From NCBI GenBank assembly GCA_020809705.1, contig CP085833.1, positions 4,774,001-4,838,000 of the forward strand: a DNA stretch of 64,000 bases, in the 5' to 3' direction. The notes under the pieces are model-generated. The model worked only from the letters and a program-made list of their open reading frames with translations. It did no database searches and had not been told where the DNA came from. Positions 23,316-34,116 of the stretch are shown one piece after another. The translations under genes were made by a program, and so were the position numbers. This stretch comes from Calonectria ilicicola. Taxonomy: Eukaryota > Ascomycota > Sordariomycetes > Hypocreales > Nectriaceae. The number at the start of each line of letters is the position of its first letter. The stretch's first letter is position 1.

Positions 23316-24974
23316 ATGCTCCCTTGCTCGCCATGTTTATTCCGCGACCTTATCTGCCCTCTGCGAAAATGTGGAAAGAGGCGTCCGCTGATCAGGCAGC
23401 TGGTCTCTGCTTGCTTTTTTCTCAGCCGTGTCATCTCAACCCCGCGTCGCTGTCCGTTTCGGTTATCTGACCCTGGCCTCCCACTACCACAACCAACAAA
23501 ATCCCCCAACAACAGCAGCAGCAGCAGCTCATCTAAGCTTCCTGTGGTCGCCAGCAACGCTAGCAACGCTCTCACCGGTGATCTACAGCACCATGGTGCC
23601 CCCGTTGGTGCCCAGGATTACGACGATGCGCTAGACTCCCAGGGCCTGTTCCTCGAGGGAAGACAAAAAGGAGACCTGGACGATATCGAGTGTCTGGAGG
23701 ACTATCAAGAGGGCGGGTTCCATCCCGTCCATCTCGGCGATTGCTATGGTGAGTCCGGCCGCTACAGGGTGCTTCACAAGCTAGGTCACGGCGAATCTGG
23801 CACCGTGTGGCTTTGCAGGGACACGCTAGAGGCTCGCTACGTCGCCCTCAAGATCATGGGCGACGATGACTCGCTCGACGAGGTGCCTGAGCTGACGATT
23901 GCGCAATGCGACCAATCGTTGCCCGGCGCCGAATACATACTGAAGCTGCTCGACGCTTTTTCCCTCCAAGGGCCGAACGGGATGCACCACTGCACTGTGC
24001 TGCCCGTCCTGGGCCCTTGCGTATCGCCTCGTCTATGGTTCCGCTTCCAGAAGGACCCCGGCACCGTGCTGCGGAAAATGGCCCAACAGACAGCCCAGGC
24101 TTTGGATTTCTTGCACAAGCATCAGCTGTGCCACGGAGGCGTGTTTTGTCCCCCCCCCCGTTCACTCTCTCCTAGCAATGGGGTCCCCTGTGTTCTCAGA
24201 GCATAGTTAGCTGACTGTAATTGTTTCTCTCCAGACTTTCGTCCCAGCAATATCCTCGTCCAGCTAACCAGCCTGGATCACCTCCCAGAGGAAACGCTGC
24301 TATCCATGCTGGGCCAGCCTGAAAAGGTCCAAGTGCGAACCGAGTCTGGCGGGGACCTCCCGGCCTTCGCGCCAAAGTACCTAGTCCCATCTGCCGACAT
24401 GTGCCGTCTGGGCAGCGAGTACCTGACCGATGAAATATGTGTTATCGACTTTGGAGAAGCTTATCCCTTTTCGCTGCTGCCCGAGGAGCTTGGCATTCCC
24501 GAAACTTACCTCCCTCCCGAGGTGCTGCTCAAGGAGAAGGACCCCATTGGCCCCGCTTGTGACCTTTGGGCCCTGGGATGCACCCTTTTCGAGATTAGAT
24601 AGCAGGCGCCGTTGTTCGATTACATGCGTAACGTGGACGAGCTCCTGGCTGACACAGTCCGTCTCTTTGGCAAGTTTCCCGACGAATGGTGGAATAAATG
24701 GGAGGCCAAGCAGGATTTTTTTGATAGCAAGGGAAAATGGATTCGACAGGGTCCTTTCGAGCAAGAGTTGTCGCTGGAAGCGGCACTGAGCGAGCCCACT
24801 GAGATTGTCCGCCCGTCTGAGAAGAACCCTAGAAAGAGAGCAAGGATGTCCTTTGAAACCCCAGAGGAAGAGCAAAAGCTCTTGGCTGATTTGCTGCGAA
24901 AGCTGTGCCAGAACGAACCCGGCAAGCGCATCACTGCCGAAGAGGTTTTGCAGCACGAGTGGTTCAAATTTTGA
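23316..24974 (+). CDS. SRPK-like protein kinase with an in-frame TAG in the kinase domain and a GC-AG intron
   Basis: Two exons, 23316-24138 and 24235-24974. The start is uncertain because the first ~130 residues are low-complexity. Kinase features are a Gly-rich loop LGHGESGTVW (~residue 155), the VAIK-like VALKIM, a catalytic loop HGDFRPSNILV (HGD in place of HRD, as in fungal SRPK-like kinases), the DFG region VIDFGEAYPF, an APE-like LPPEVL and DLWALGCTLFEIR. The intron that restores HGDF starts with GC (AG/GCGTGT) and ends in CCAG. Codon 397 (24600-24602) is TAG. The same frame continues with QAPLFDYMRNVDELL to EVLQHEWFKF, the normal end of the C-lobe. Without reading past TAG the kinase lacks the last part of the C-lobe. 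The layout recalls F. graminearum PUK1, a kinase whose stop codons are edited during sexual development. Confidence 0.75.
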
Positions 24975-25895
24975 ATTTGGACCTCTTTAACCTATCCTCA
25001 CCTGTGGAGGACAACTTACTCAAAAGAAACAACCTAAAACAAAACCCCAAAAACAACTAATATAATTAATTTAACATAGGATAAATAGCAAAAAACAACA
25101 GTATTAATAGAACTAGGCTTGTCAGTGACTGTAACTTTGCATTTCCTAGGGATGGATTTCGAGAATTTCCTTGTTTCTCACTCTTGAATCCCGGAAAGTG
25201 GGAACACTTCCCGTCATTTGATGTCTGTAGATCCATTCATCTCATTCAATTAAGCGTCAAATAAAAAAAAAGCGTGCATCTCAACATGTGGGGAGCGCGC
25301 AAAGTCTTCCCCACGTGCAAGTGCGGACGACAAGCACGTAATTTGCTGCTCCAATCATGCCTCAACGTGTGTGCGCGTACCTCTGCTCTTGTCCTGTCTT
25401 GTGGGCTTTCCAATTTCCCAATCTGGAGCCCGTCATAAGCTGGCCTAGCCCAGTCTTTGTGGGGAATCATATTTTGACGCAGAGAGGGAAATAAAAGTAG
25501 AATTGTGGTTCCCGGGCATGGCGCCAAAATGCTACGCCTTAGTGATGCTTGTGCGCTGTTGCACGTAGACAATGCATCGGTCTCCGAGCATGGACAAGGG
25601 TCTGAACGGAGGGAGCCAACTCGTCTCGAGCTTGGGCCATGCTCTCTCTCTCACAAGGATGGACCTGGAGTAGATGATGGCCTACCCACTGCAGGTTAAA
25701 TGCCAATCAATCACAAGTGAAGTTTGTCAGGTGCCGAATTCCGAATGGTTTTGCTGTTAAGAGACAGTGTCTTCAGAGTTGCCCTGGGTTTATTTTAACT
25801 ACAAACGTGTTGTGTGGTCCAGATGGAGCCGGGCCAAGCGCTTCTCACTCTCGCCTTGAAGCCGCCATTGGGTGCATAGACTTTCTGTTCAGCAT
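24975..25895. other. Intergenic region between convergent kinase and dehydrogenase genes
   Basis: About 900 bp between two 3' ends. It contains A-rich runs after the kinase stop and no frame that I can support. Confidence 0.45.
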
Positions 25896-27170
25896 CTATA
25901 CTGTTCTTATTCCAGTGTTCAAAGGACCATCTTTATCAAATATAGCTGAAGCAATCAAATCTGGATACTTCACACCTCCTTGGTCAAGAACTAATTGTAC
26001 CGTGTCCATAATGGTAATGCTCTCTTCCCAAGGCATAATCTCGCTTTCCTGTTTGCCGTCTCTGATGCACCGAGCGCACTCATCAGCTTCCCAGAATGTT
26101 CCGTTGCCCCAGTCTCGCTTCTCGTCCCGTGGTATAGGATGATTGACAACTTTCACTTCGTCGCTCCCGTTTGTTCGTGTTATTGTATATTGAAGTGGCC
26201 GAAACGCAGGCCCTTGAACTCGAATCTCGCCTTTGGAACCTTGAATTTGAATCGCTGTGCCGTCTGTGCTGGGATCCACGCGGAGAGAGCTCATGGCAAT
26301 CCCCGTGGCATTCTGTCCTGGAAAATGGCAAATGATGTTCACTGAGTCATCTATTCCCGTTCTATACTTGTTTACGGCTGCCACAATGGATGGTGATTCT
26401 TTGGTCTCGTTGGATTGAGTGTGGTAAAGAGTTTGAAATACCCATGTCAATGGGTAAACACCTAGGGCGAGCAAGACTCCACCAGCCAAGTCCTTGTTGA
26501 CCATTCTATGGGAATCTTCATAATCCAGCTCCCCATTTGGGAGAGACTTGTTTCGAGATAAATCGGCTATTCATAACTGTTAGTCGTTATCCATCTGTGA
26601 ATCAAGATCCGTACCCATGACTCGATGTACGGCACCGATTTCTCCCGATGTGACAAGGTTGCGAATCTCCTTGCTAATAGGGAAAAAGCGTGTCCAGACG
26701 GCCTCCATTAGGAATAGCCCTTTGCGCTTGGCAACCTCAACTAGTTCCCTGATCTGACTAGCGGTCACAGTGAATGGCTTTTCGCATAAAACATGCTTGC
26801 CAGCTTGCAAGGCGAGCATCGCATTTTGAAAATGATGGCTATGTGGAGTTGCCACGTAAACAATGTCAACATTGGGGTCGGCTACAAGCCCTGCATACGA
26901 TCCGTAGGTGCTAATGGGGTATGGGGCATCAAGTTTTTGAGCGAATGTGGCAGCCCTTTCTTGGGAAGTTGATGCAGCTACAGCAGCAATCTCGTGGCGA
27001 ACGTCAGAAACATCGCGAGTCTCCGGATCAGTCAGTAGGTCCTTGCAAAAGTCTGTGCCTCTTTGTTAGTACGAGGAGAGACATTCGCGTTGATCTCTGG
27101 CTTACAGACAGGTTGAAATGGCTCCGGTAGCCATAATACCCCATCTCAAAACAAATGGCGGGTGTGGCAT
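25896..27170 (-). CDS. Gfo/Idh/MocA-family NAD(P) dehydrogenase (dihydrodiol/D-xylose dehydrogenase type)
   Basis: Three exons, 27110-27170, 26615-27058 and 25896-26566 (391 aa), with introns of 51 and 48 bp; the second has an ACTAAC branch site. The N-terminus RWGIMATGAIS is the Rossmann dinucleotide motif. The family signature HVLCEKPFTVTASQIRELVE carries the conserved EKP Lys. AVWTRFFP and DLAGGVLLALGVYPL are typical of fungal dimeric dihydrodiol dehydrogenase/NADP-xylose dehydrogenase-like enzymes. It is expected in the cytosol, oxidising a sugar or trans-dihydrodiol; the substrate cannot be read from sequence. The gene looks complete. Confidence 0.88.
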
Positions 27171-27822
27171 GATTGACGACTGATCAAGATTATACGCAGC
27201 TGTGTATCTATGGATTCGAGCGAAGCCAACACAAACTTATAAATAAGTTTGATCTAAATCAAGTACGGATGACGGAAACATCTGTCAGTTATCTACGAAT
27301 TGGATTGATTCCAGTGGCGCTAAAAACTACATGTTACTAAGCGGTATCCAGTTCACCAATCATCCATCGACTGTCCCCCAAAGTTGGGGGCTAGTACAGC
27401 TCGTATTCATCCCCACCAGTGTTCAAGATCTCGGCATTCAATGACCCGAACTCCCTTTTTAAATCGTCCGACTCTCCGATGGCTATCTTGTTGGGCTAAA
27501 AAAGACGTGTATTGATAAGTTGCTTATCTTGCTCAAAAGACACAATATTATCTGGAGATTTTTGAGGTCACCATCACACACTATTTCGAAGAAGTAACGA
27601 CAGGAATATTTGCTGAATCTTTTTATATCCTATATGAGTAACTGTGGCCTTGATCAGGTTCATTGTTAACTAGTTGGTTCCTACTCAACGTGATTGTGAA
27701 ATAAAGGGTGGACAAGCCTGTGGCCGAATCTCGCGCGGGACAGGTTCTATCAGTTTTTTTTTTTTTATTTATCTGTATCACGGTTTTGTTGGATATTTAT
27801 CCGCTCTTCTCATTCTCTCCTA
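27171..27822. other. Intergenic spacer
   Basis: About 650 bp upstream of the dehydrogenase and downstream of the F-box gene, both on the minus strand. A T-run and AT-rich stretches are present. No gene seen. Confidence 0.45.
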
Positions 27823-29499
27823 CTATTTAAATGCCCCTTCTCTTCTCCTGCTGTCAATGCTGGACATGAACAATTCCAAAGCTGCATCGTCCTTGGCAGC
27901 AGTATCATCCATATACACACTTTCCCTGTATTTGTGGCGAGCGTCTCGCAAGTTCTCCATGCCAGATCCCCTAAAGGAAGCATACTGCATCGTGTCTCTC
28001 TTAATTTGAGACAAACCACTGCCTCTGGTATATTTTTGTAACAGTACATCTTCAGGTTCCGCGTCGTCTGGCGGCGGGCTTGGTGCATCATAGCATTGGA
28101 ATGCAGCGTCCGAATAAGCTGCACAATCGAGTGCGAGTTCACCCTCGTAATCAGTTGCTGCGAATTGGAAAGAATCTGAGAGCGGATGAGGCGGGCCATC
28201 GAGAGAACCATGGCCCATTTTGAAGACTTTAATTGCAGTCATTGATTCTCTCCATTGAGTCAAAATTGAATGCCATCGGAGAGGGTAGCCCATTTCTGCA
28301 AGCCTGCCCCCGTCACCTCTGCTTCTACCAAAACGGGGGAATACCAATTCCTTTCTGTGATATCCTTCATTAGAGACTTCGATATCCTTCCCATCTGCAT
28401 CCTGACCAACAATAGTGGTACTTTGATCCAAAGGTTTGAAATATCTGGCTTTGAACATGATGGGACAATCGTCAAGATACAACTCTTGAAGACCTCCATG
28501 CCCATTCAGCTGCCCGAGTGATGCAAACCAATCCACTTGCCATGTGTGGCTGAAGACATATTTGCCCAGTGCTAGAACCTTTAGCCTGGGAAACCCACTG
28601 TCGGGTCCGTTGCCAGGCCTGACAGCCCGAAAGTCCATTTTGGGATTCCATCCCCAGTAGTCGCGACAATAGAGCGAAAGCGTGGTGAGGTTTTCAGCGA
28701 CAGCTGGAGAGAGCCATGTAGAAGGTAAACTTTCAAACAAATGATACTTGTCAGGCATGTGGACCTCATACTCAGGTGCGGCAAAATCCCTCTGCACGGC
28801 AATCAAGAGCTGTAGCTGAGTAAGCTTTGATGATGCGAGTGCAGTCTTGAAAGCTTCAGACTCTGTCAGGCGCTTGTCATCGTAGTCACCCAAGTTGCAA
28901 ACTGCCAGCTTCGTCATCGGTAAAGGGCCGACTGAGATGTTGGCCAAGCTTTTGTCTGTATCATAGTTTGCATCGAACCTCAGATTCAGGCCGTTATCAA
29001 TTTCTTTTTGCCTGGATGCTGACCAGGTCCCAGAAAGGCACTGGAACACTATGTCGAGAACTCGATAACGAAAATCAGTCGTCTGTTTGGGAAGATCGCC
29101 GAGTGGAGTGTCAATAGTATGGGCGCAGGATCGACTGAAGCGCACGTTTAGCGTATTGAGATTTTCGAAGAAGCGCAGCAAAGGCAATGTGTTCATGAAG
29201 CCATTGGGTATGTCATCAGGCCCTTGGACAATCTCGTCGTCCTCGTCTTCTGAAACGCAAGTATCGCATGTAATTTCACGCACCAGACTTCGCAGCTTGT
29301 CGGACTGGGCAATGCGAAGGAAGGCTTTGGGGCTGGACGTATCCAAGGCAGCTTGAAGGCGGATGTGGCGAAAAGCGTGGACCGTGGCAAGTTCGCCAAT
29401 CTGTCGGTTGAGGCATCTCAAGCGACGTAACGAAGAAGGGGACAAGAACGACAAGATTTCGCTGATGACCTCAGGCGACAGGTTGTTTAGGCCAGCCAT
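27823..29499 (-). CDS. F-box domain protein
   Basis: Single exon, 558 aa, starting MAGLNNLSPEVISEILSFLS. The N-terminal F-box (LSPEVISEILSFLSPSSLRR..RCLNRQI) is followed by an LRR-like, weakly repetitive region (LNTLNVRF, LTTLSLYCRDYWGW, LQELYLDDCPI) as in many fungal F-box proteins. These act as substrate adaptors of SCF ubiquitin ligases; the target is unknown. It neighbours the mycosporine-type cluster, on the same strand as the cyclase, with about 450 bp between them. Membership of that cluster is not supported by function. Confidence 0.8.
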   Translation of the reverse strand: MAGLNNLSPEVISEILSFLSPSSLRRLRCLNRQIGELATVHAFRHIRLQAALDTSSPKAFLRIAQSDKLRSLVREITCDTCVSEDEDDEIVQGPDDIPNGFMNTLPLLRFFENLNTLNVRFSRSCAHTIDTPLGDLPKQTTDFRYRVLDIVFQCLSGTWSASRQKEIDNGLNLRFDANYDTDKSLANISVGPLPMTKLAVCNLGDYDDKRLTESEAFKTALASSKLTQLQLLIAVQRDFAAPEYEVHMPDKYHLFESLPSTWLSPAVAENLTTLSLYCRDYWGWNPKMDFRAVRPGNGPDSGFPRLKVLALGKYVFSHTWQVDWFASLGQLNGHGGLQELYLDDCPIMFKARYFKPLDQSTTIVGQDADGKDIEVSNEGYHRKELVFPRFGRSRGDGGRLAEMGYPLRWHSILTQWRESMTAIKVFKMGHGSLDGPPHPLSDSFQFAATDYEGELALDCAAYSDAAFQCYDAPSPPPDDAEPEDVLLQKYTRGSGLSQIKRDTMQYASFRGSGMENLRDARHKYRESVYMDDTAAKDDAALELFMSSIDSRRREGAFK

Positions 29500-29953
29500 T
29501 TCACTTGTGGCATGGGAGGAAATGAAGTCAAAGTCGAGTCAATTGAAGACTCGTATGGTATTTGTAGAGTATTCTGCAGTCCGTGGACACGCTCTAAAAC
29601 CTGGTCAAATAATTCGATGGGCTGGGCTAGCGGTGTTGCCTAAGTAGGAGTGGGCCCATGCATGTTGGGGATTAGCTTATGGTTAATGAAAACGACGGTG
29701 AGCAACCGCTAGATGTGACCAACTGTTGGTTGTCGGAAATATTAGCCGGGTTCGCGTCTTGGCAAACCAGAGGATTCAACAATGGCAAGCCACTTCAAGT
29801 TAAATTATCAATAGTTGAGGATTGTAGAAGTGGGTGGATCAACTCATTGGAGTACATCATCCATCACCCGAAAGCTTGAGATAAATGCTGCTACTCGAAT
29901 AGCGTAATGATTGAATTAGAAAATAAAGCAACTAAAGCATGAATGAATGCACA
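29500..29953. other. Spacer between F-box and cyclase genes
   Basis: About 450 bp containing the F-box gene promoter and the cyclase 3' UTR. No gene seen. Confidence 0.4.
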
Positions 29954-31497
29954 TCAAAGTCCACCAAAACCTTCAACCGCGCCCGAGGCCAAGATTGGGA
30001 CATCCAGACCATGAACCGCATTCTTAAACTCATGACCAAGCTTCTTGACCTCACTAGCATAGCCACTGCGCGGCTCGTCTACCTTACTAGGACCTGGCAC
30101 ATGGCTATAATTGTCAGTTTTGACCTCATCCTCTGACGACTCAGCTTCGTCGCTTTCGTCTTTTTGGACTGTGTAGCCTGTATCGCTGGCATCAATATAT
30201 GCGTCAATTCCTTCCCCTTGGCGAGGGAATTGAGCCATGAGGTTTTTGTGGACTTCAAGCACGCGACACATCTCGTCATGGCTGACATCATTGAGAAAAA
30301 CACATTCGCCCATGGGGCTTGTGGGGACGGCGGCGCGCAGCTTTCCATCACGCGTCTTGAGAATCGCAGCAGTCGCTTGCTTCAAAAGTGGCCCATCGAA
30401 TTGCGGGTGGTCCATGGAAAGGCCGGCGCGAGAGAAAAGTCGCAGTAACCTGGTGTGGTCATCTGTAGAGAGCAAACCGCGCGAGTGAGACAAGGTAGCT
30501 GAATACGCCATATCAATTGAGATGGCATGTCCGTGGCGTAGAGGAGTCTCAGGCACCAGCTCATGGAGCGGAGACCAACTATTTCCGGTCAGTTTCTTTC
30601 TCAACAAAGGCAATGAGACAGGGAACCCTACGTGTGTCCATAAGCAATGACTCGATCCAGCATGATTTCATGGAGGTTTGGAGTCTCCAATTTCAGCATC
30701 TCATAGATTCCGGCCCGGCAGATGCGGTCTGCGACCTCCTTGATCTTCTCTTCAGCATTATCAGATCGACCAAATGCTGTCCCGATCAGATCCTCGCAGT
30801 AGCCATCAAGAAGTTCAAACGTCTCACGATGAGCGCATGAAGATATCTTGATAAGCTCAGCAAACCCATTCCGGATCTGGGGAACTGGCAAAGTCCGTAA
30901 AAACGTGAAATCAAGAAAGGTGTGGGTGGGTGCATGGTATGCACCAAGACGATTCTTGTATCGTCCATAATTGACTGCCACCTTGATAGAGACTGATGCG
31001 TCAATGAGCCCAATCACCGTAGTCGGGATTCGGATGTAATTAGTGTTGCGACGATACGCGGCACAAGCGAAGCTGCTCAAGTTAGGACATGGGACAGTAA
31101 ATGTCGAAGAAGAAACATACCCAGCGACATCGGTCACTAAGCCACCTCCAACAACAAGAACCGGCTCCTTGCGATAGATGCCAAACTCTGTCATGGAGTC
31201 TACAATGGCGAGCATTGATTCCATTGTCTTGGCCTTTTCTCCAATCATAGTCTTGTGGACTTTGAGCGAAATATTGTGGTGATCGAAGTAATTTTGCAAC
31301 TGTTCACCATAAATGTTGAAAATGTTAAAATCCATGACTGCAAGGCATCGATTCCATGGTTGATAACACTGGGCCAACTGAGGGTTGCTCAAGTCAAAGA
31401 CGCCATCCAGGAACTCGAAATCGTATTCAATCTTTTCATAGCCGCAAACAGAAAATCCCTTGGTGGTGGACTCAACAGTCGCCTTCATGTCAGACAT
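29954..31497 (-). CDS. Sugar-phosphate cyclase (dehydroquinate-synthase fold), probable demethyl-4-deoxygadusol synthase (MysA-like)
   Basis: Two exons, 30632-31497 and 29954-30578, with a 53-bp intron, give 496 aa. DHQS-fold signatures are PVLVVGGGLVTDVAGYVSSS (NAD-binding), YIRIPTTVIGLIDASVSIKV, YKNRLGAYHAP, NGFAELIKIS and RHGHAISIDMAYS, the last with Zn-ligand His. The spacing and sequence are of the EEVS/DDGS type of cyclase, which uses sedoheptulose-7-phosphate, rather than the shikimate-pathway AroB type. The divergently transcribed neighbour is a COMT-like methyltransferase and the next gene an ATP-grasp ligase. This is the MysA-MysB-MysC set described from cyanobacteria and also found in fungi, so DDGS is preferred over EEVS. 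A polar C-terminal tail (~60 aa, Asp/Glu/Ser-rich) is an extra. The 930-bp region to the methyltransferase may be a shared promoter. Confidence 0.85.
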
Positions 31498-32427
31498 GGT
31501 TGTAAATTGATTCTGTGAGGAAACTAGAAGTGATTGGTTTGGATGGTGAGGGATAGATATGAAAGAAAGAGAAGCGGCCCAGGCACGTATTTATGCCATT
31601 TTTTCCGAATTAATTGAATTCGATCCGCATGTCGATTCCGGTTTCATCTATTAGAATGATCGGATCTCGGACACGAGAATGTCGATTCCTGTGATTTCGA
31701 ATCCATATTGTCAATTGTTCCTGATGCTATTGCATTGATCTGGATCGATAACCGTTTAAGTACCTAGTACATTTAGGTAAGTATCGGATGTGGCAAACAC
31801 GGGTGTACCAAAGTACAACAATAGGTAGAAGAACCAGCATCTTGGATCTTGATGCTTTGGAATTCCACGGCCAGGTCATGAAATGCAACCAGATAGTTTC
31901 ACGCTCTACCGTAAATTTGGTTTCTGCCGTAGAAAAAGGTCCGAAAGATGAAGGTTTCGGCATGGTCCGCCTGGGACTGTAACGGTCATATGCTTGGGTG
32001 GCGCGTGTCTCTTGGACAAAATGCTCCTTTAGGAATTCACTACGAGTCAATTGTATTCTTTATGCTTATCTGATACTCAACTGCCGATTCAGGAGCGTGT
32101 TGGATCGGTATCGGGATCAAGGAATGCTTGGTAAACGGGAACAGATCGAGTGGCGGCCCTTAAGAACAATCCGCCCACGCCTTAGGCTAAACTTGGAATG
32201 TAGCGTGACGGATTTGGATGTGTGCGTCACCATACCTTCTTCACTTCTAGAATCCATAATTTCTGAAGTTTAACCGGTCCAACGTTAATGATGATCCATG
32301 ACGCTTATTACTACTAATGGAGAGCCTTGCGATAAAGGAATGAAACGGATAATGCTCCCACTACTGCAAATGGGACTTCTCCGTGTCCCAAATTTTATTC
32401 ATTTTGCCGTCCCCTGTACCAGAAACA
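31498..32427. promoter_or_regulatory. Bidirectional promoter region of the mycosporine-type cluster
   Basis: About 930 bp lie between the divergent start codons of the cyclase and the O-methyltransferase. Near 31629 and 31681 two copies of GTCGATTCC occur, with several CGG/CCG triplets around them. No specific regulator site can be proven. Confidence 0.4.
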
Positions 32428-33387
32428 ATGGCTCTCTCCAGCAAGCAGGCTTTTTATGCCCAACAAGAAGCGGATATCTTTTTTGATGATGGGCGAGAGT
32501 TGGAACTTCTTAACTATGTTCACAGCCAACCTAATATTCAGCAACTACAGGGCTCGCCTCAGCTCGTTCTTGAAGCTATTGATAAATATGCTCGCACGAA
32601 GTATTTGATGAACGTTGGCAAGGAAAAGGGCAAAATAGTCACCGACTTGATTGGCGAGCTGAAACCGAAAACCATGGTGAGTCAACCATTCATTTCATCA
32701 ACCTTGAGTAACCATTATTCTCTCAGATTGAGCTTGGGGGATACATTGGATACTCCGCCATCCTATTTGGCGATGCAATGCGCACTGCGGGCGGCAATCG
32801 GTATTGGAGCCTGGAGCGCAACCCGGAATTTGCCACAATTACGAAAGCGCTGATCGAGCTAGCTGGCCTGAGCGATGTGGTGAAGGTCGTCGTGGGCTCT
32901 AGCAGCGAATCCCTCCGCCACCTACATGAGCAAAACCGAATAGAGCATGTGGACATGCTATTTCTGGATCACTACAAACCTGCATACGTATATGACCTCA
33001 AACTGTGCGAGCAGCTGCAATTGGTTCGCCCAGGTACGATGCTAATTGCCGACAACGTTATTAAACCCGGCAACCCACCATACCTGGACTACGTGCGCAG
33101 CAGCCCAGCCGAAAAGCGTGCCCAAAAGGGCAGGGGGAGAAAGGAGACGATGGGGTTTGCGCAAAAAACAACACAGCAATACGGTGAGGAAGAGCTGACT
33201 GCGGATGAAGCTCAAGGTGATCCCAACCTCATATACGAAAGTAAATTGATTGCAAGTTTCGAACCAACAGGTGTACCAGTAAGCACATTCTTCTCGCATC
33301 TACAACTGAATTGCAAATCTAATTGGACATAAGGATGGTGTAGAAGTTACGCGATGTGTTGGAAGGGAGCCGGCTACGAGGTTGTGA
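32428..33387 (+). CDS. COMT-like class I O-methyltransferase of the mycosporine-type cluster (MysB-like role)
   Basis: Three exons, 32428-32676, 32727-33278 and 33334-33387, all phase 0, give 284 aa. SAM motif I is IELGGYIGYSAILFGDAMR, followed by YWSLERNPEFA (acidic ribose-binding residue). Metal/catalytic motifs are MLFLDHYKPAYVYDL and MLIADNV (Asp, Asp-Asn), as in catechol O-methyltransferase. In the pathway this step methylates demethyl-4-deoxygadusol to 4-deoxygadusol. Function here is inferred from context, since cyanobacterial MysB belongs to a different methyltransferase branch. The short last exon supplies DGVEVTRCVGREPATRL. Confidence 0.82.
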
Positions 33388-33589
33388 AGGAAGAGAACTA
33401 GGAGTTGCCCGAAAAGAGATCGAAGTTCCATGACAGTCATTATCAGTCGTAAATTAGAGTTATTAATTGGCTAAGAGAATTGAGATTAAAAGAGTACCTG
33501 CCGGTTTCCTAACAAAAATGCGTAAACACAATGCATTTCACAATGCAAGGGTAAACAGATAGAGATAAATGCAAAAAGAAAGGTTCAAT

Positions 33590-33670
33590 GCGTGATCTGG
33601 GAATCGAACCCAGGGCTCCCCGACGTTGCTCGGATGGCAACGGAGAATTTTACCACTAAACCAATCACGC
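33590..33670 (-). tRNA. tRNA-Gly(GCC) with an 11-nt intron
   Basis: On the minus strand the acceptor arms GCGTGAT/ATCACGC pair perfectly. The D-arm reads GGTTTAGTGGTAAAA-like and the T-arm CTGGGTTCGATTCCCAG pairs fully. The anticodon stem CTCCG pairs with CGGGG only if 11 nt (TCCGAGCAACG) are removed one base 3' of anticodon GCC, the canonical tRNA intron site. A T-rich Pol III terminator follows the 3' end. It sits between the methyltransferase and ATP-grasp genes. Confidence 0.9.
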
Positions 33671-34116
33671 TTTGATGGAAGAGCGCGGCAATATCTTCTC
33701 TGAAGAGCTGAGGTTGCAGATGTCCTGGTATGAAGATGCTTGAGAACTAACATGAAAGTTCATTTTAGATTCAAATCATTGACTCAAACCTTGTTCTCTT
33801 TTAGGGTCACAAAGTTGAACTGGAAAGGCTATTTTCAACAGCTCCGCTTTATGTATGACGGCTCCGTTTGTCTTTTGGACTCCACATCTTACCCTAGAAT
33901 GAATGCATCATGAACTTGCACGTGAAGCCTTCTGCAAACCGCAAGGATTTTTGACTAGTCTGATGTGGCGCATATCTATTAATCATCGTGAGAATTACTG
34001 CGCGTTCAATTTAAAAAGACGCGATCCGCAGGGATTGCCATGGTGTTTTGTAGTCTCCTGTACACTTCACTACCTCAATATATCATTAGACTACTCAGCC
34101 ACCTCTTTCACCCTAC

